Source: Macrosoma leucophasiata
Lineage: Eukaryota; Arthropoda; Insecta; Lepidoptera; Hedylidae
NCBI GenBank assembly: GCA_036365455.1
Contig: JAWQUS010000010.1
Location: 19,826,501 to 19,890,500, forward strand
Length of the DNA: 64,000 bases
Direction: 5' to 3'
Within the stretch, counting starts at the first letter, position 1. Each line of letters begins with the position of its first letter. Below the pieces are notes generated by a model. The model saw only the letters and a program-made list of their open reading frames with translations. It did no database searches and had not been told where the DNA came from. Shown here in pieces: positions 1 through 12,000 of this stretch. The position numbers were made by a program, and so were the translations under genes.

Positions 1-57
1 TATGCTTGAATGCACGCATTTACCTCTGCCTACCCCTTCGGGGATTACGGGCGTAAA
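1..57 (+). repeat. 3' end of a tRNA-headed SINE, cut by the window edge
   Basis: These bases match 37684-37742 almost exactly, including the small stem CCCCTTCGGGG and the following GATTAC. The second copy continues leftward into a sequence with a pol III B box, so this is the tail of the same SINE. It lies in an XRN1 intron just upstream of the first visible exon. Confidence 0.6.
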
Positions 58-77
58 GTTATGTTTTTTTGTTACAG

Positions 78-3000
78 TAAAAACAAATCGAAAGAGATCC
101 AGCAATGGCTGAAGTCACAGGCTCACAGTGCGGCGGCGCGGCGCGAGTGCGGCTCTGAAGCTTTAGAACCTGAAGAGATGCGCGCTCTTGCAGACGATAT
201 CGACAGTCAACTGAGAGATTTAAGGGATGATGTCAAGAAAGTCAACCTGCATGTCAAGTGGAATCTAATGTATAAGGTTGCTATCTGTTGATCTGTTAAA
301 TCCTTTTATTGTGAATTAGTTGACCCGGCAAACTTCGTATTGCCTCAGAATGAAATAATGTGTCAAAGGTTTGATATATACGGACTATTTGTATGGGAAA
401 ATGAAATTGTGTTTTTTACTATTCCTTTTCAATTTCTTCATATTTTCTTACCTTTTAAACCTTCCCCGGACTTCCAAAAATCATTCAAAACCAAAATTAG
501 CCTCTTCTTTTTTTTTTCTTGATTAAACAAATTTGTTAAAGTTCGAGAAGGATGTAAAATTTTACAAAAACTTTTCACCGTGGTAGAGTTCCAAATGTAG
601 GAGCTCGAGGGTGTAGGCCCACTAAATGACAGTATTCGGCACTATCGTGTTCAGGTAATGTGTGGCCCCGTAATAACTATCACAGAGATACGACACCTTA
701 GGCTTACCTCAGGGGTAGCAACGCGTCTATCTATATTTTGACCTCTTGTTTTTATGTAGATGTCTATAGGCTGCAGTCATCACTTAACATCAATGTGAAC
801 TGCACGCTCGTTTGCCACCTTCCTTACATAAATGAAGCGCTCATGGCCCAGCGGCTGGTGTAGATCGTAAGCGAACTACTCGGTTAAGCACTACGGGCGC
901 GGTCGGGTAGTGTGATGGGTGACCGCTAGTGGCAAAATAAATGCGCGTTTCCGTGCTTCGGAGGGCACGTTAAGCTGTCGGTCCCGGTTGCTATCGATAG
1001 ATAGGAGTCGTAAAACCTTGTCGGAGGCCTTATGGGCGGTTTGAAAACATCCGACAGTTTGTTGGCCACTAACCCATATCTCCACCAATCCGCATTGGAG
1101 CAGCGTGGTGGAGTAAGCTCCAGGCCTCCCCCCAAAAAGGGGAGTGACTCGTGCCCAGCTGTGGGACGTATAATGGGTTGCCATTATTATTATTATTACA
1201 TCAAAAAATAACAAATATTTTGGTGCACCCGATCCTATTTGATACAATACTAATCCTATGGTTAAAATCGTTGTCTGCAGGCGGAGCTCCACGAAGGCAA
1301 CCTGTCGCCGGACCCCTTGGTGGACTTCAAGGTGTACGACCGCGTCGTTTGCGTCGCCAGCAACATCAGCGCCCCCCTCGGCGCCCACGGGACCATCACA
1401 GCGATATATCAGCCCGCCGATGCCAACACCGTCAGACTATCGGATAAACTGAATGCGAGACCTTCGTACCAAGTGCTGTTCGACGAACCCTTCCTCGGCG
1501 CTCATACTGAGGAGTTCTTCACTGAAAACAGGTTTTATAGGTAAGGGATTTGTTTTACGATAGTCGTATTTATTGATCGATAGAACTAGAGGTACCCCTA
1601 TCTCTCTAATTCTGTCCCCGAGACTTTTTTTATGGATTACGAAAATTGAATATTAGTCTAGCGTTCACCTGGAGCGAGTAAGATCGAGAACAATATGAAA
1701 GTTTGCACTGCTATGATTAGCAGCGAGCTGATTATATACGCTAAATTATGACAGCTAATTCATGTTTCTACTATGAATAGCTTTATAGTTATTAACGTCA
1801 GACGATATAGACCAATTCGTTACTGTCCGAGTTTCTGCCATGGTACCCTATATGGTATCGAGTTTAAAGACGTTTCACGTCAAAAATCGATCGTATCGAT
1901 AGTCCAGTGTGCGATTGATCCTCAGAATGCTACCCACCAACATGCTGAACATCTCTGTGGGGCGGCGCCAGCGCACGGCGGCCGACACTGGTGCGGCGGC
2001 CGGCGTGACGGCGCCCACGCCCACGCTCCTGAGGCGGGACGACGGACATCACTCCGCTTTTGCCAGCTATAGGTACGTTTGTCACGTCTTTTGTCATATA
2101 AAAGTAACTCTCATACCTAACTACCGAAACACGAAGCCGTGGCAGAGAATATGTAATAATACTACGTGTAGAATGGACACTTCGACGTCCCGCCTGATTT
2201 CCCCTCCTTCCTCATCACCCTCCCATGAGAGCCAGTTGGATAAACTTCAACAGTGAGGTTGCGAACGGGCGAACGAGCGGTCTATTTTTAGTTAATTTGG
2301 TCACGTAGTCAGTGCGACGACTTATTTCATCATTGTTTTAGGTCATAACCCTCCGTGCTACATTTCAGTGTGCGCATGTAAAAACACGTCACAAAAACAC
2401 AACATTGATGTCTGTGTAGTAACCAGGATAAGCGTTTGTATAGAATTTAAGCCAAGTGTTCGGGGTGTGGCCACGGGTCTCGTTGTGCTGTACCCTCGTG
2501 ATGTCACGACACGTTCTCAGACACTCTGACCTTAATCAAATATTTCTGGGTTATGGAAATATTTCACACAGAGTGGAAAGCAGCCCGCAATCCTCTTGCT
2601 CGTAACGTCTTGTAACGTCTTGCTTTAGATGTCTTTAAGATAAACAATTCCAACTAACATTATTCTCTAAAAAATATTTAAAAAATGTATTTATTATTAT
2701 AATTTTACAGTTATAAATATATTATTTATATTGCAGCCCACCCAGAGATATCAAAACGCCAGGATCAGATCACAGTACCGCCTCAAAAACGACCCCGAAA
2801 AATGGACCGACTCCGGTGTGTAATAAGTTATTTACATTTTTTATTTATTTACACTTTTATGCAAATTGTACATACGTCAGACTATTAGTTATTCATCATC
2901 ATGATATCAGTCGAAAGATATCCACTGCTGGACCAGAGCCTCCCCATAAGGGGATATGCCATAATCGCTTTCAGATTGTATGATTCACATGGTTACCTAC

Positions 3001-6000
3001 TATTTCAATTGATTGTTTGTTGATGGTTAGTATAATAGTTTATTTTTAAAGGAAAACGCTACACATTTGCTCAAGAGTTTGTTGAAGATAAGCGAAGGCG
3101 AATCAGATAACAATAAGAGGAACAATAAGGCAAGTACATTATTTAGGTACCTAATACGAATGTGATTTTATTTATCTATGCATTCACCTTGATTAATTCT
3201 GTATTTATTATGCAAATATATTTTTTTGAAATCGTATTGCATACGTGTCGGACATATACACATAGATTTTTTAGAGCAATCGAAATAATCTGTAAAATCT
3301 TTTTTTTTTATTTCATTACGATACCGTACAGAGGCCTAATTCTACTGTATCGCTCCACAGTTTTGCTTTAACCAATGCGCGCGGCCTATGTTAGAGCAAG
3401 ATAGCGTGGTACTTACACATACCATTGCTCTTCGTCGAGGGAGCTTCACCAGTAAAATTATTTTTCGTGTTTTTTGTTTTTTTTCATTTGTTTATTTATT
3501 ATTTATTTATTATTATGCAATATTCTAATATAACCTTTTTGATCACAGAACGTAGCTGACACGAATAAATCTCGCAATACGCAGCAAACTATGCAACCAA
3601 AGTGAGTTTCAAAATATTTATTCATTTAGGGTTCTATTTCGTTAGGACACAATGGTACCAGTCGCGCCACTGTGTTGCCTAGATTTACCAAGCGAGAAAC
3701 ACCAAAACAAACTAAAATTGTCAGTTTCAAAATGGATGTAGTAGACTTAAATTCTTTTGAGATACGTATGAATCGAATAGGATCTCTGGTAGCGCAATTA
3801 CTGGCAAAGTGAGTGAAATGGCAAAAATATTAAAAATAGATATTAATGGTTGCGCCACCAGTAAGTGATTCGGTCGCCGGCAACTACTGAGTTACGCCAC
3901 CAAAATTATACCAAGTGAGATACCCTCCATACAACTATAAACGTATTGTTGATGATGCGACCGGTGGCGCTACCATGGTGTTCAAATGAAATAGGGCCCT
4001 TAGTATAGTGCGATTGCAAATGCAAGCGGTCGTCTGAGCGTGACGCAATATATTTACCTGGATGGAATCGATAAAGCAGGTGTAATCTACCAACCGAACA
4101 CTAGAGCAAAGATGCACCACCTCCCTCTGGTTAATCGTATATGTCTTACCCTCTTCAGCACCGTCCTAAACAGAGTTTCAGACCCACGGGGGTCTTGCAG
4201 TAGCTTAGCTTAGTGCTTAGTAGAAACTATTCAATATATCCGAAATATATATTTTTTATTATTACTTATGTACAGTGTTAAATGTAAATAACATTAGTAT
4301 TGTATAATATTTAGTTAAAATCTATTTATGTCAACCGTAATCGTAATTTGAATTAAATCTTTTATTGTTTCAAGCAACAATGTAAATCCATTTTGGCATA
4401 TTTTCACTGGGTAAGAATTTTACTGTAAATAGGCAGTTATAGTTGCTGTTCCTTCATAAATATGTAAATAAATGTTTGCTTGGGTAGTTAAATAAGTTCG
4501 CTAAACAATACCTCATTCATATCTTATATCAATCAGTATAAAATTATGGTCTCACACTGTTTCTAACCTCTTGTGTATACATATTTTGTAAGTCTGAGAA
4601 TAGATCGTAACGTATTTTTTTATATCGCTAAAGCGATACGTATTTCGTCGGGGCATTAAGTAATATTACAAATTTATCTATCATCATTAAAAAATCCATG
4701 TTACTAAGCCAATGTAGCATTAATTTGTTTATTTCGCTTAGAGTTTTAAATTAATATTAATTTCGTATAAAAATCACAGGCAAAGAAAATTGAGAGACAA
4801 GCCACTAATTCTTTTTAACCTTTTTAATCAAATAAATGGAGAGGGTTCTTAATTCGTTAGTCTTTTTTTTTTTACTCATAATTATTCGGTATGTCACTAC
4901 CCTTAATAAAATCAATTTCTGATCCGACCGGTCTTCTTAATATGTCCACAACGCTTGGTGGATCAGGCCAATCGTCAATAAAGTGAAAAGTGATTGAATA
5001 TATCATTTTATGTGATGTTCCCCAGGGCTCAAAACCAACAACAACCACCACAGAGTTGGCGAAACGACAGCAACGGTACTTTTGCCAACAATCGCCAGCA
5101 GCGCCAGATGTATGCTAACGAATGGATAAACACCAATTTCCAGGTAAGTTTTAAGTTTTGATGAATGTCAAAAAATAATATTATTATTTATTTATGTATT
5201 TATGCAATATAAATGTTTAAGTTTTCTATTACTTTAGAGAATGTACACCCTACTGCTGCAATATGAACGATGATTCTCCTTCCACCTTAAGGTCGTCTGG
5301 AAGAGATTGCTTTCAGCAATAAGACCGCCTTATTGTATTGCCTACTATTGTAATAATAACATCTGTATTTCCTATAATTCTGGTGTACAATAAAGAATAT
5401 TCTATTCTATTCTATATTGTGTTTACTGGTCGAGCCCTTTTGGTGAAGACACATTCGCATTACCTGCTCATCCTGCTGTTGAGTGGTAACTACCGATTGT
5501 AAATTGACATGTATATCAATTTTGTTATTCGCTTTAATTTATTTTGTTTGTTGGAGACGTTTCATAAGTGGTGCTTGTCACCTTAAATGGATAAATAAAT
5601 TTCTGATTCTACCACTTAACGGCAGATTAATTAGGTTCTAGGTCAATGCTAATATACGGGTTTGTAGTTTCTTTCATAGAGAAAAAGCGGTTTAATGCTG
5701 TGATTTTTATGACAGTCTATGATATTAACTTACTATCAATGTGAATGGCGTGCTTATTTGCCACGTTTATCATGGATAAAAATAACCTTAGTTCGGAACA
5801 CAATATTTGTGGAGATCGAAAATAAAGTATAAGTTCTAACCAACTGATGGCCAAAATTAAATACTCAAACGAGTCACTGTATCGGTATTCGCGAAGCCGG
5901 CTGGACGGGAATCGACTTGCGAGTGAGCGCACGTGTGGACTCTGTGAGAATGGAGGACGACACGACAAACGCCAATATGCAAATGGCCGACGATGCAGAG

Positions 6001-9000
6001 CGAGCGCGCGGGTTGGATGTGTATGGAGAGTGTGTTAGTGATACTGAGGAAGAATCGACAATTGGAGACCGTACCCAGTTAGTGGATATGGAGTTGGCGG
6101 CTACTAATGGTGCAAGGAAGAGGAAAGTAAGAGAAGTTAGGGAAGACAACTCTTCTGAGGACGGATGGATGACGGTATCCCGGGGCAGAAAGGCTGGGAG
6201 AAGCGCAGAAGAGAAAGGAGAAGAAGAAGATAAGGAGGTACAAGTGTGCGTCACTAGTCCGAACGTTTTGCCGAAACAATTTGCTCTAGCGAGGCTGTTT
6301 CAGGAGCACGACATCAATGACATCATTAAAATCAAATATTCAAGCAACACTAAAATGATTGTTAGTTTTGAGTCAGTGGCTAGCGCTGACAAATTTGTTG
6401 AGACAAAGGCGTTTTCTGATATGGAGTGGAGATGTTATAAAACCTCTGAAGTGGGTTTCTCGTACGGAGTCATCAGAAATATTGAGATGAATCTCTCCGA
6501 GGAAGAAATGATGCAGCAGCTTTCTTCCCCATTGCAAATTGTGTCAGCAAAAAGACTGAGCAAGCGTGACAAAGAAGGGACTGGCAGTACCTGGATACTG
6601 AGTGAATCAATTAGACTGGGCTTTAAAGGGTCATATGTGCCAGCTTTCGTTTACATACACAAACTGCGTATTAAGGTAAATCCTTACATTTTCCAGGTGA
6701 CGCAATGTGGACGTTGTTGGAAGTTTGGGCATTCATCCAAATTCTGCCCAAGCATAAAGATAGTGTGTCCGAAATGCACAAAAAAGCATGAAAATTGCGA
6801 AGCGGGTACATTCACATGCGTCAACTGCCGTGGCCCCCACATGGCGATGCATAAAAATTGCCCTGTATACAAGAAGGAAAGACGAATCAGAGAGCTGTCT
6901 GAATTCAATGTAACATACCGGAAAGCGCTGACTATGTATGTGCCACCGACACCTGTTGCAGAACGATTAGTCAGACGGGCCGTTTCTGTAGATGTTAATA
7001 TTCCGGAATCAATGGCGATTGATGAGCCTAGCTCCAAGTCATATGCCAGCGTATCATATGCTGACAAAGTGAAAAGCGTGAAGGATAAGAACATTACCAT
7101 GCCAGAGGTAGATCAGAGGCAGCAACAACTAGAAGAAGGAAGATACAATCAAATAGCGCAGACAGTGGATCAGGGACTGGAAACGGAGAAAGAAGTAACT
7201 CTTGAAGGAGGGAAAGGGAAAAAGAAAAAACAGAAAAAAAAGAAACAGCATTCTCAAACTGGCGTATTTGAGTGGGACAGGGAGCCTTCAGAAGTGTCAG
7301 AAGAAGATTTGCCCGACAAGAATGTTAAAGAAAATAGAGATGAACAAGAAGGACAGTATAATTCATTTATGGTTTTATTAAGAAAGCTTAAGAATATTTT
7401 ATTAGGATTAGAATCATTAGATAAGAAAATAGAATTATCGCTTAAGGTATGTTTTGATTGGGTGATAACGAAGGTAGTAAGTAGCATCACGGCCAGATCC
7501 TTTCTGAATTCCAACCTTAATTATGGGTAGTCACAACCTAAATTATTCCGTAAATCTAATTCAGTGGAACTGTCAATGTTTAGTCCCTAAAGCTGTTGCA
7601 TTGGAAGCGTTACTGTCACATGAAAAAATTCACTTCGCCGTATTAAGTGAAACCTGGCTAGAGCCTGAGAATAATTTCCATTTAAGTAGTTATAACTGCT
7701 ATAGATTAGATAGAGACGATGGTTACGGCGGGGTGGCCATTCTTACATACAGTCAATAACAACTAAGCGTGCGCTTTTTATCTCTAAGATGCAACATCTG
7801 GAGAAGGTGAGAATGATATTTTCGAATTCAGGGGCTCAGACATTGTAATGTATGGGGTAAAATGAATTTTCGAAAAATTAAAGCTATTTTGTTAGCGATC
7901 GCCGGCTATGACTTCTGTATGTGCCTACGCCACACGATCTCAGGTAACGGCTCATAGAACACCTAGAACAAACATACGTCCCGCCGTACTATCTGCTTCG
8001 TTGGCACGGAGTAGTTACCCGCGTTTTGTACGTCAAACACCACCTTGCCACCTGTGCATAATGCAATCATGCCGCTGAACTGCAGCGCTGCATGTATGGC
8101 TAGTACTCGCATAAATTGTGTACCTAAAGTCGGACTCAAACTCAAACTCAAAAATTCATTTAATCACTTGGAAATAATAGAATTTGCTTGTGATAGGTCA
8201 AATTACAAATATAAAATTAAAGCGAATAACAACTGATACGTTGATTAATATGTCAAAGTAAACAAAATAAAATAAATAATAGTCCAAAAATACTTAATGA
8301 TAAAAATAGGTATCAACAGAATGTTCCATACTTTCTTTTACAAACGGCAAGATAAGACAAAACAAAAAAATATGGGACATTCTTTGTCATTCACTGGCAG
8401 AGTTCCAAAGCCCACATTACTGAGAAAAAACCTGCTAAAACAAAACTCAGTAGGGTCTTTTCAAAATATGTTCCTTAAAACTATTTTCACAATATGACAC
8501 TTATAACTATGTTTTACAATATCGAGTACAATGCACATTAATTTCACAAAATTATTGTTTAGTCTTGTGGAGCTAGACCAGCATTTGTCCAGGCATCTCT
8601 ATCCTTTAGATAGTCATCGAGTCTATAGTACGCATTTTTACATAGTGTGCGTTTAATACATGACTTAAATGTATTATCTGTAAGTTCAAGAATGTTGGAC
8701 GGAATTTTGTTATAAAACTGTATACAACATGTTAAGAAACATTTATGTGTTTTCGATAGGCGAAAACTTGGAAATACTAATTTATTTTTATTTCTGGTAT
8801 TATAAGTATGTATATCATTAATTTTCTTAAATAAGTGCAAGTTTTTCCTAGCATACAATATATTTTCATAAATATATTGTATGGGCGAACCTCCGTACGA
8901 TCGTGGACTTCATCAAGCAGAACGATCACCATGAAAGATGCAACGTGCTCGCCACCGACACCTGTTCCTGCTCAACAAATCAGCACACGGTGGTACAACC

Positions 9001-12000
9001 CGGACTCGAATGCGAAGACAAGCTACACTGACACCATTTTTGTAACAGACATGTCGCCGCGTGGTTAACCGATTACGTAGTGCCAGCGATTTTACTGAAA
9101 GAATCGAAGGAAAAGTTGAATGATTACATCGCAGTGGTGCATAAAACAAATCCAGAAATCCTTGAATATTATAGGACAGGTGATGACCGCACGGACACGC
9201 AGATAATGTTGGAAACTGTTCGCAATATGATCGATTGCGAGTTCGTTAAAGTGATATCTATTTAGTATTAAGTTTGTACGTTTATGTGTATACTAAATTA
9301 AATACTTGTGTGTTATGTATTGCTTATTATTTCTCGTACCTCTACAGGTGTAAGATATTAGGGAAAGAGTTAGGTAAGTCAGACATCAATACAGTTGCTT
9401 AACGTTTAAACGTAGTACCTTTCATGACGAGTGTATGTTAGGGAAACTTTAGTAAAGCTTCCGTTTCGCTAGCGATAAGAGTTAGATAACATAATGCTAG
9501 CCGCTGCACCGCACGTCTTATCACTTACAGTTCAGTTGAAAGACGTGCTGATTAGAGTTATAAGCACATGGGATTCATAATACTGTTATCACAAGCTCGG
9601 TGTAAGAATACGCTTATCACAGATCGTGAGCAATACCTCTCTATGCACTCGCCTACGAGTATACCTACCTGCGGAGTAATCAATGTTTCAGGTGGTATTA
9701 TTATAGGAACGTAACACATGTAAAATACATTTTATCCTTATTCATTGCGCGAGCAATGGCCACAGGTAAGCCGTAAATGGAATGACCGTAAAGGTTGTTA
9801 CCATGTGGCGTTTACCTACTGCTCTATATAGATGAGATCGGTATTAAATTATTATTGAATGACTCACGGCCAGTTGTTCTGTTGGTTGAAAGTTTATACA
9901 AACCCATCTATAATGTTTACTTTAATAAATCTATCTTTCATTTATTCTTGACAGCTAGAGAACGAATTTATTTTCGTTGCTACAACTACGTACCTATATA
10001 ATTTTGCTTCGTTGAAGCAAAAAAAAGAAGAGTTTTAAAGACACGCTATAGAGTCAGAAAACGTGTATCTATGATACCTATACTTACCTATGATTGATAG
10101 CTTACAGGTTTCGTGACATTCCAATGATGTTGTGGAACGTTGTTACACTAACACACCTATACAATGCACCAATACTTACATATTCGGCGTTGTATAGTTT
10201 ACAGACTTTACTTAAGTATAATTATAACGAACAACGTAATGCGACATGTATGCAGGGTGCAACATGTACGTGGTCACGCCATATAACGTGTAATGTTACT
10301 TACCTATCACTAACTAGCATGTCCCGGTGCCTCGGCACCGTGCTAAGGAGTGTCGTTACTACGGTTATCTATGCATAGAATACAAACTGTACGATATCTT
10401 AAAGAAATAAACTACAAGGATGCATTATTGAAACTATTACGCTATACCTACCTCAAACACCAATTGCCAGAGTGCAAACCGGTGGGTCATGACATTTACA
10501 AGGAGATGTACTCAAAATATGCACTATGAAATGGAACACATCTATTTTAAGAATTAGTTTTTAATTTTATCTAAAAATACCTTACTACTTCTTCGGCCGA
10601 CTGTGCATGCCACGCCACGTAGCCTGCTCCTCCAAGGCCGCAGCGTATTGCCTGATGCGCTCTTCCAATCTTCTTTCTTCTTCTTCTTCTTTTCTTGTTT
10701 GTCTGCTCCTCTTTTTTTGCGCTTGCGATAACGCTCATATCGCCTTAAACGGGTGGTCCGTTAACCGAAGCAATTAACTGATATGAATGTTGGTACTTTG
10801 ACCAAAGGACGGTATGACTAAAGTCTTATCGCCATACAATTATAGGTAAAGAGTTTTAGAGCTCGTATCACAGGAAACTGAAATTTAGGATTTGACCCTC
10901 GGTCTCACTACTGTACAAAAAGCCTAGAAATATGTTCAAAATCTTTTTCTACTAAGGTCTATGTGCATCATAGCCGTGTCTCTCCGGTATGCATTAGTAA
11001 TAGCCTCCGCTGGCCACGGTACGCTATTTCTTATTGGCGCATAGCACGCTCTTGTGCACAGTACTGTATTTGTTACCATTGTATCCTCATTGAACATGTG
11101 ACCTTGGATATAATCAACATTGTATAGTTTTTGTAGAATATGGTGATGGGCAATTAGTATTATTTTTGTTTTTTTTTTGTTGGAAAGGAAATAAAGGAAG
11201 ATTTAAAAAGAATCACACGAAAGGTTTTCATTTACTCCTACTTTTGAAGATACATGAAAAGATGTATGTATGACAAAAAAAAATGAAAACATATGAATCG
11301 ATGTAACCGTGAAGACCAGCGACACTGGATCTGGTAACACGTTCCTTAACAATCAGCGTAAGTCTAGCAACTGAAGTATCCACACAAGCACGAATTCTGT
11401 AAACAATAATACAATGAATGTTGAATAATTATCAATGCAACGCTTATAAGTATTCATGTTTATGTAAGTTTCATGAAACCGTGTTGCATCTAATAATCCG
11501 ATTACAGAAGCTCCGTGCAGACGTTGCAGCTCCAACGAGACTCTGCATCGATAAACGTCTCCGGATGCTGACTCGTGAGCCTCGAGCTCTGAACTTCGCA
11601 AGAGCTTCAAATAAACATTCGTCCAACCTGATGGACGTTCGTACTCTCAGTATGCAACGTCGTTGGGCTGATGCTGAATGCCTATGATAGCGTGGCATGT
11701 CGACATGACGCGTTTTCTCGGAGCGATAACGTGCACATCGGTGACGGTTCTTCCCAGCACGCTAGGAGTGTATCATGTAACCGCAGCGACCATAAATTAA
11801 GTCTCATTCTTAAGTGAAATCACGCACGTTGGACCAGAACGTTCGATACCTAAAGATCAACAGGGCGGAATTATCGGTGTGTCAAGTTATTAGACTATTA
11901 TTAGAAACGCAAACAACTCGCCCGTAGTATAAACAATGATCAATAATGCAGCTGTGTAAATCCGGTCCGCTTAGTATTGAGTAAGCGAACCGTCATAGCG

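Larger units (their letters stand above)
7750..10737 (+). repeat. Left arm of the large inverted repeat
   Basis: Positions 7750-8136 pair with 18533-18147, and 8882-10737 pair with 17083-15248, in inverted orientation. The counterpart of 17084-18146 (1063 bp) is missing and is replaced by a 745-bp LINE tail at 8137-8881. Differences between the arms are scattered single bases and small indels, for example near 10015. The arm ends at 10737, inside the part that encodes the basic C-terminus of the small ORF on the right side. Confidence 0.85.

Noticed and set aside
3130..3138. GT donor at 3134 for the XRN1 exon
   Set aside because: It changes the phase and leads to a stop early in the next exon; the GC donor at 3130 fits.
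5847..6279. Several frames opposite or beside the LINE ORF1
   Set aside because: Shadows of the real ORF1 frame, without motifs.
9795..10001. 68-codon frame, identical at 15964-16170
   Set aside because: Same reason; it is a by-product of the arm duplication.
10094..10378. 94-codon frame, identical at 15584-15868 in the other arm
   Set aside because: The identity only reflects the inverted repeat. Composition is odd (Thr, Tyr, Leu-rich without motifs) and there is no promoter or family support.
11353..11698. Three overlapping 75-89 codon frames on both strands in the centre of the large element
   Set aside because: They overlap each other in three frames, lack motifs, and cannot be told from chance in this less AT-rich stretch.
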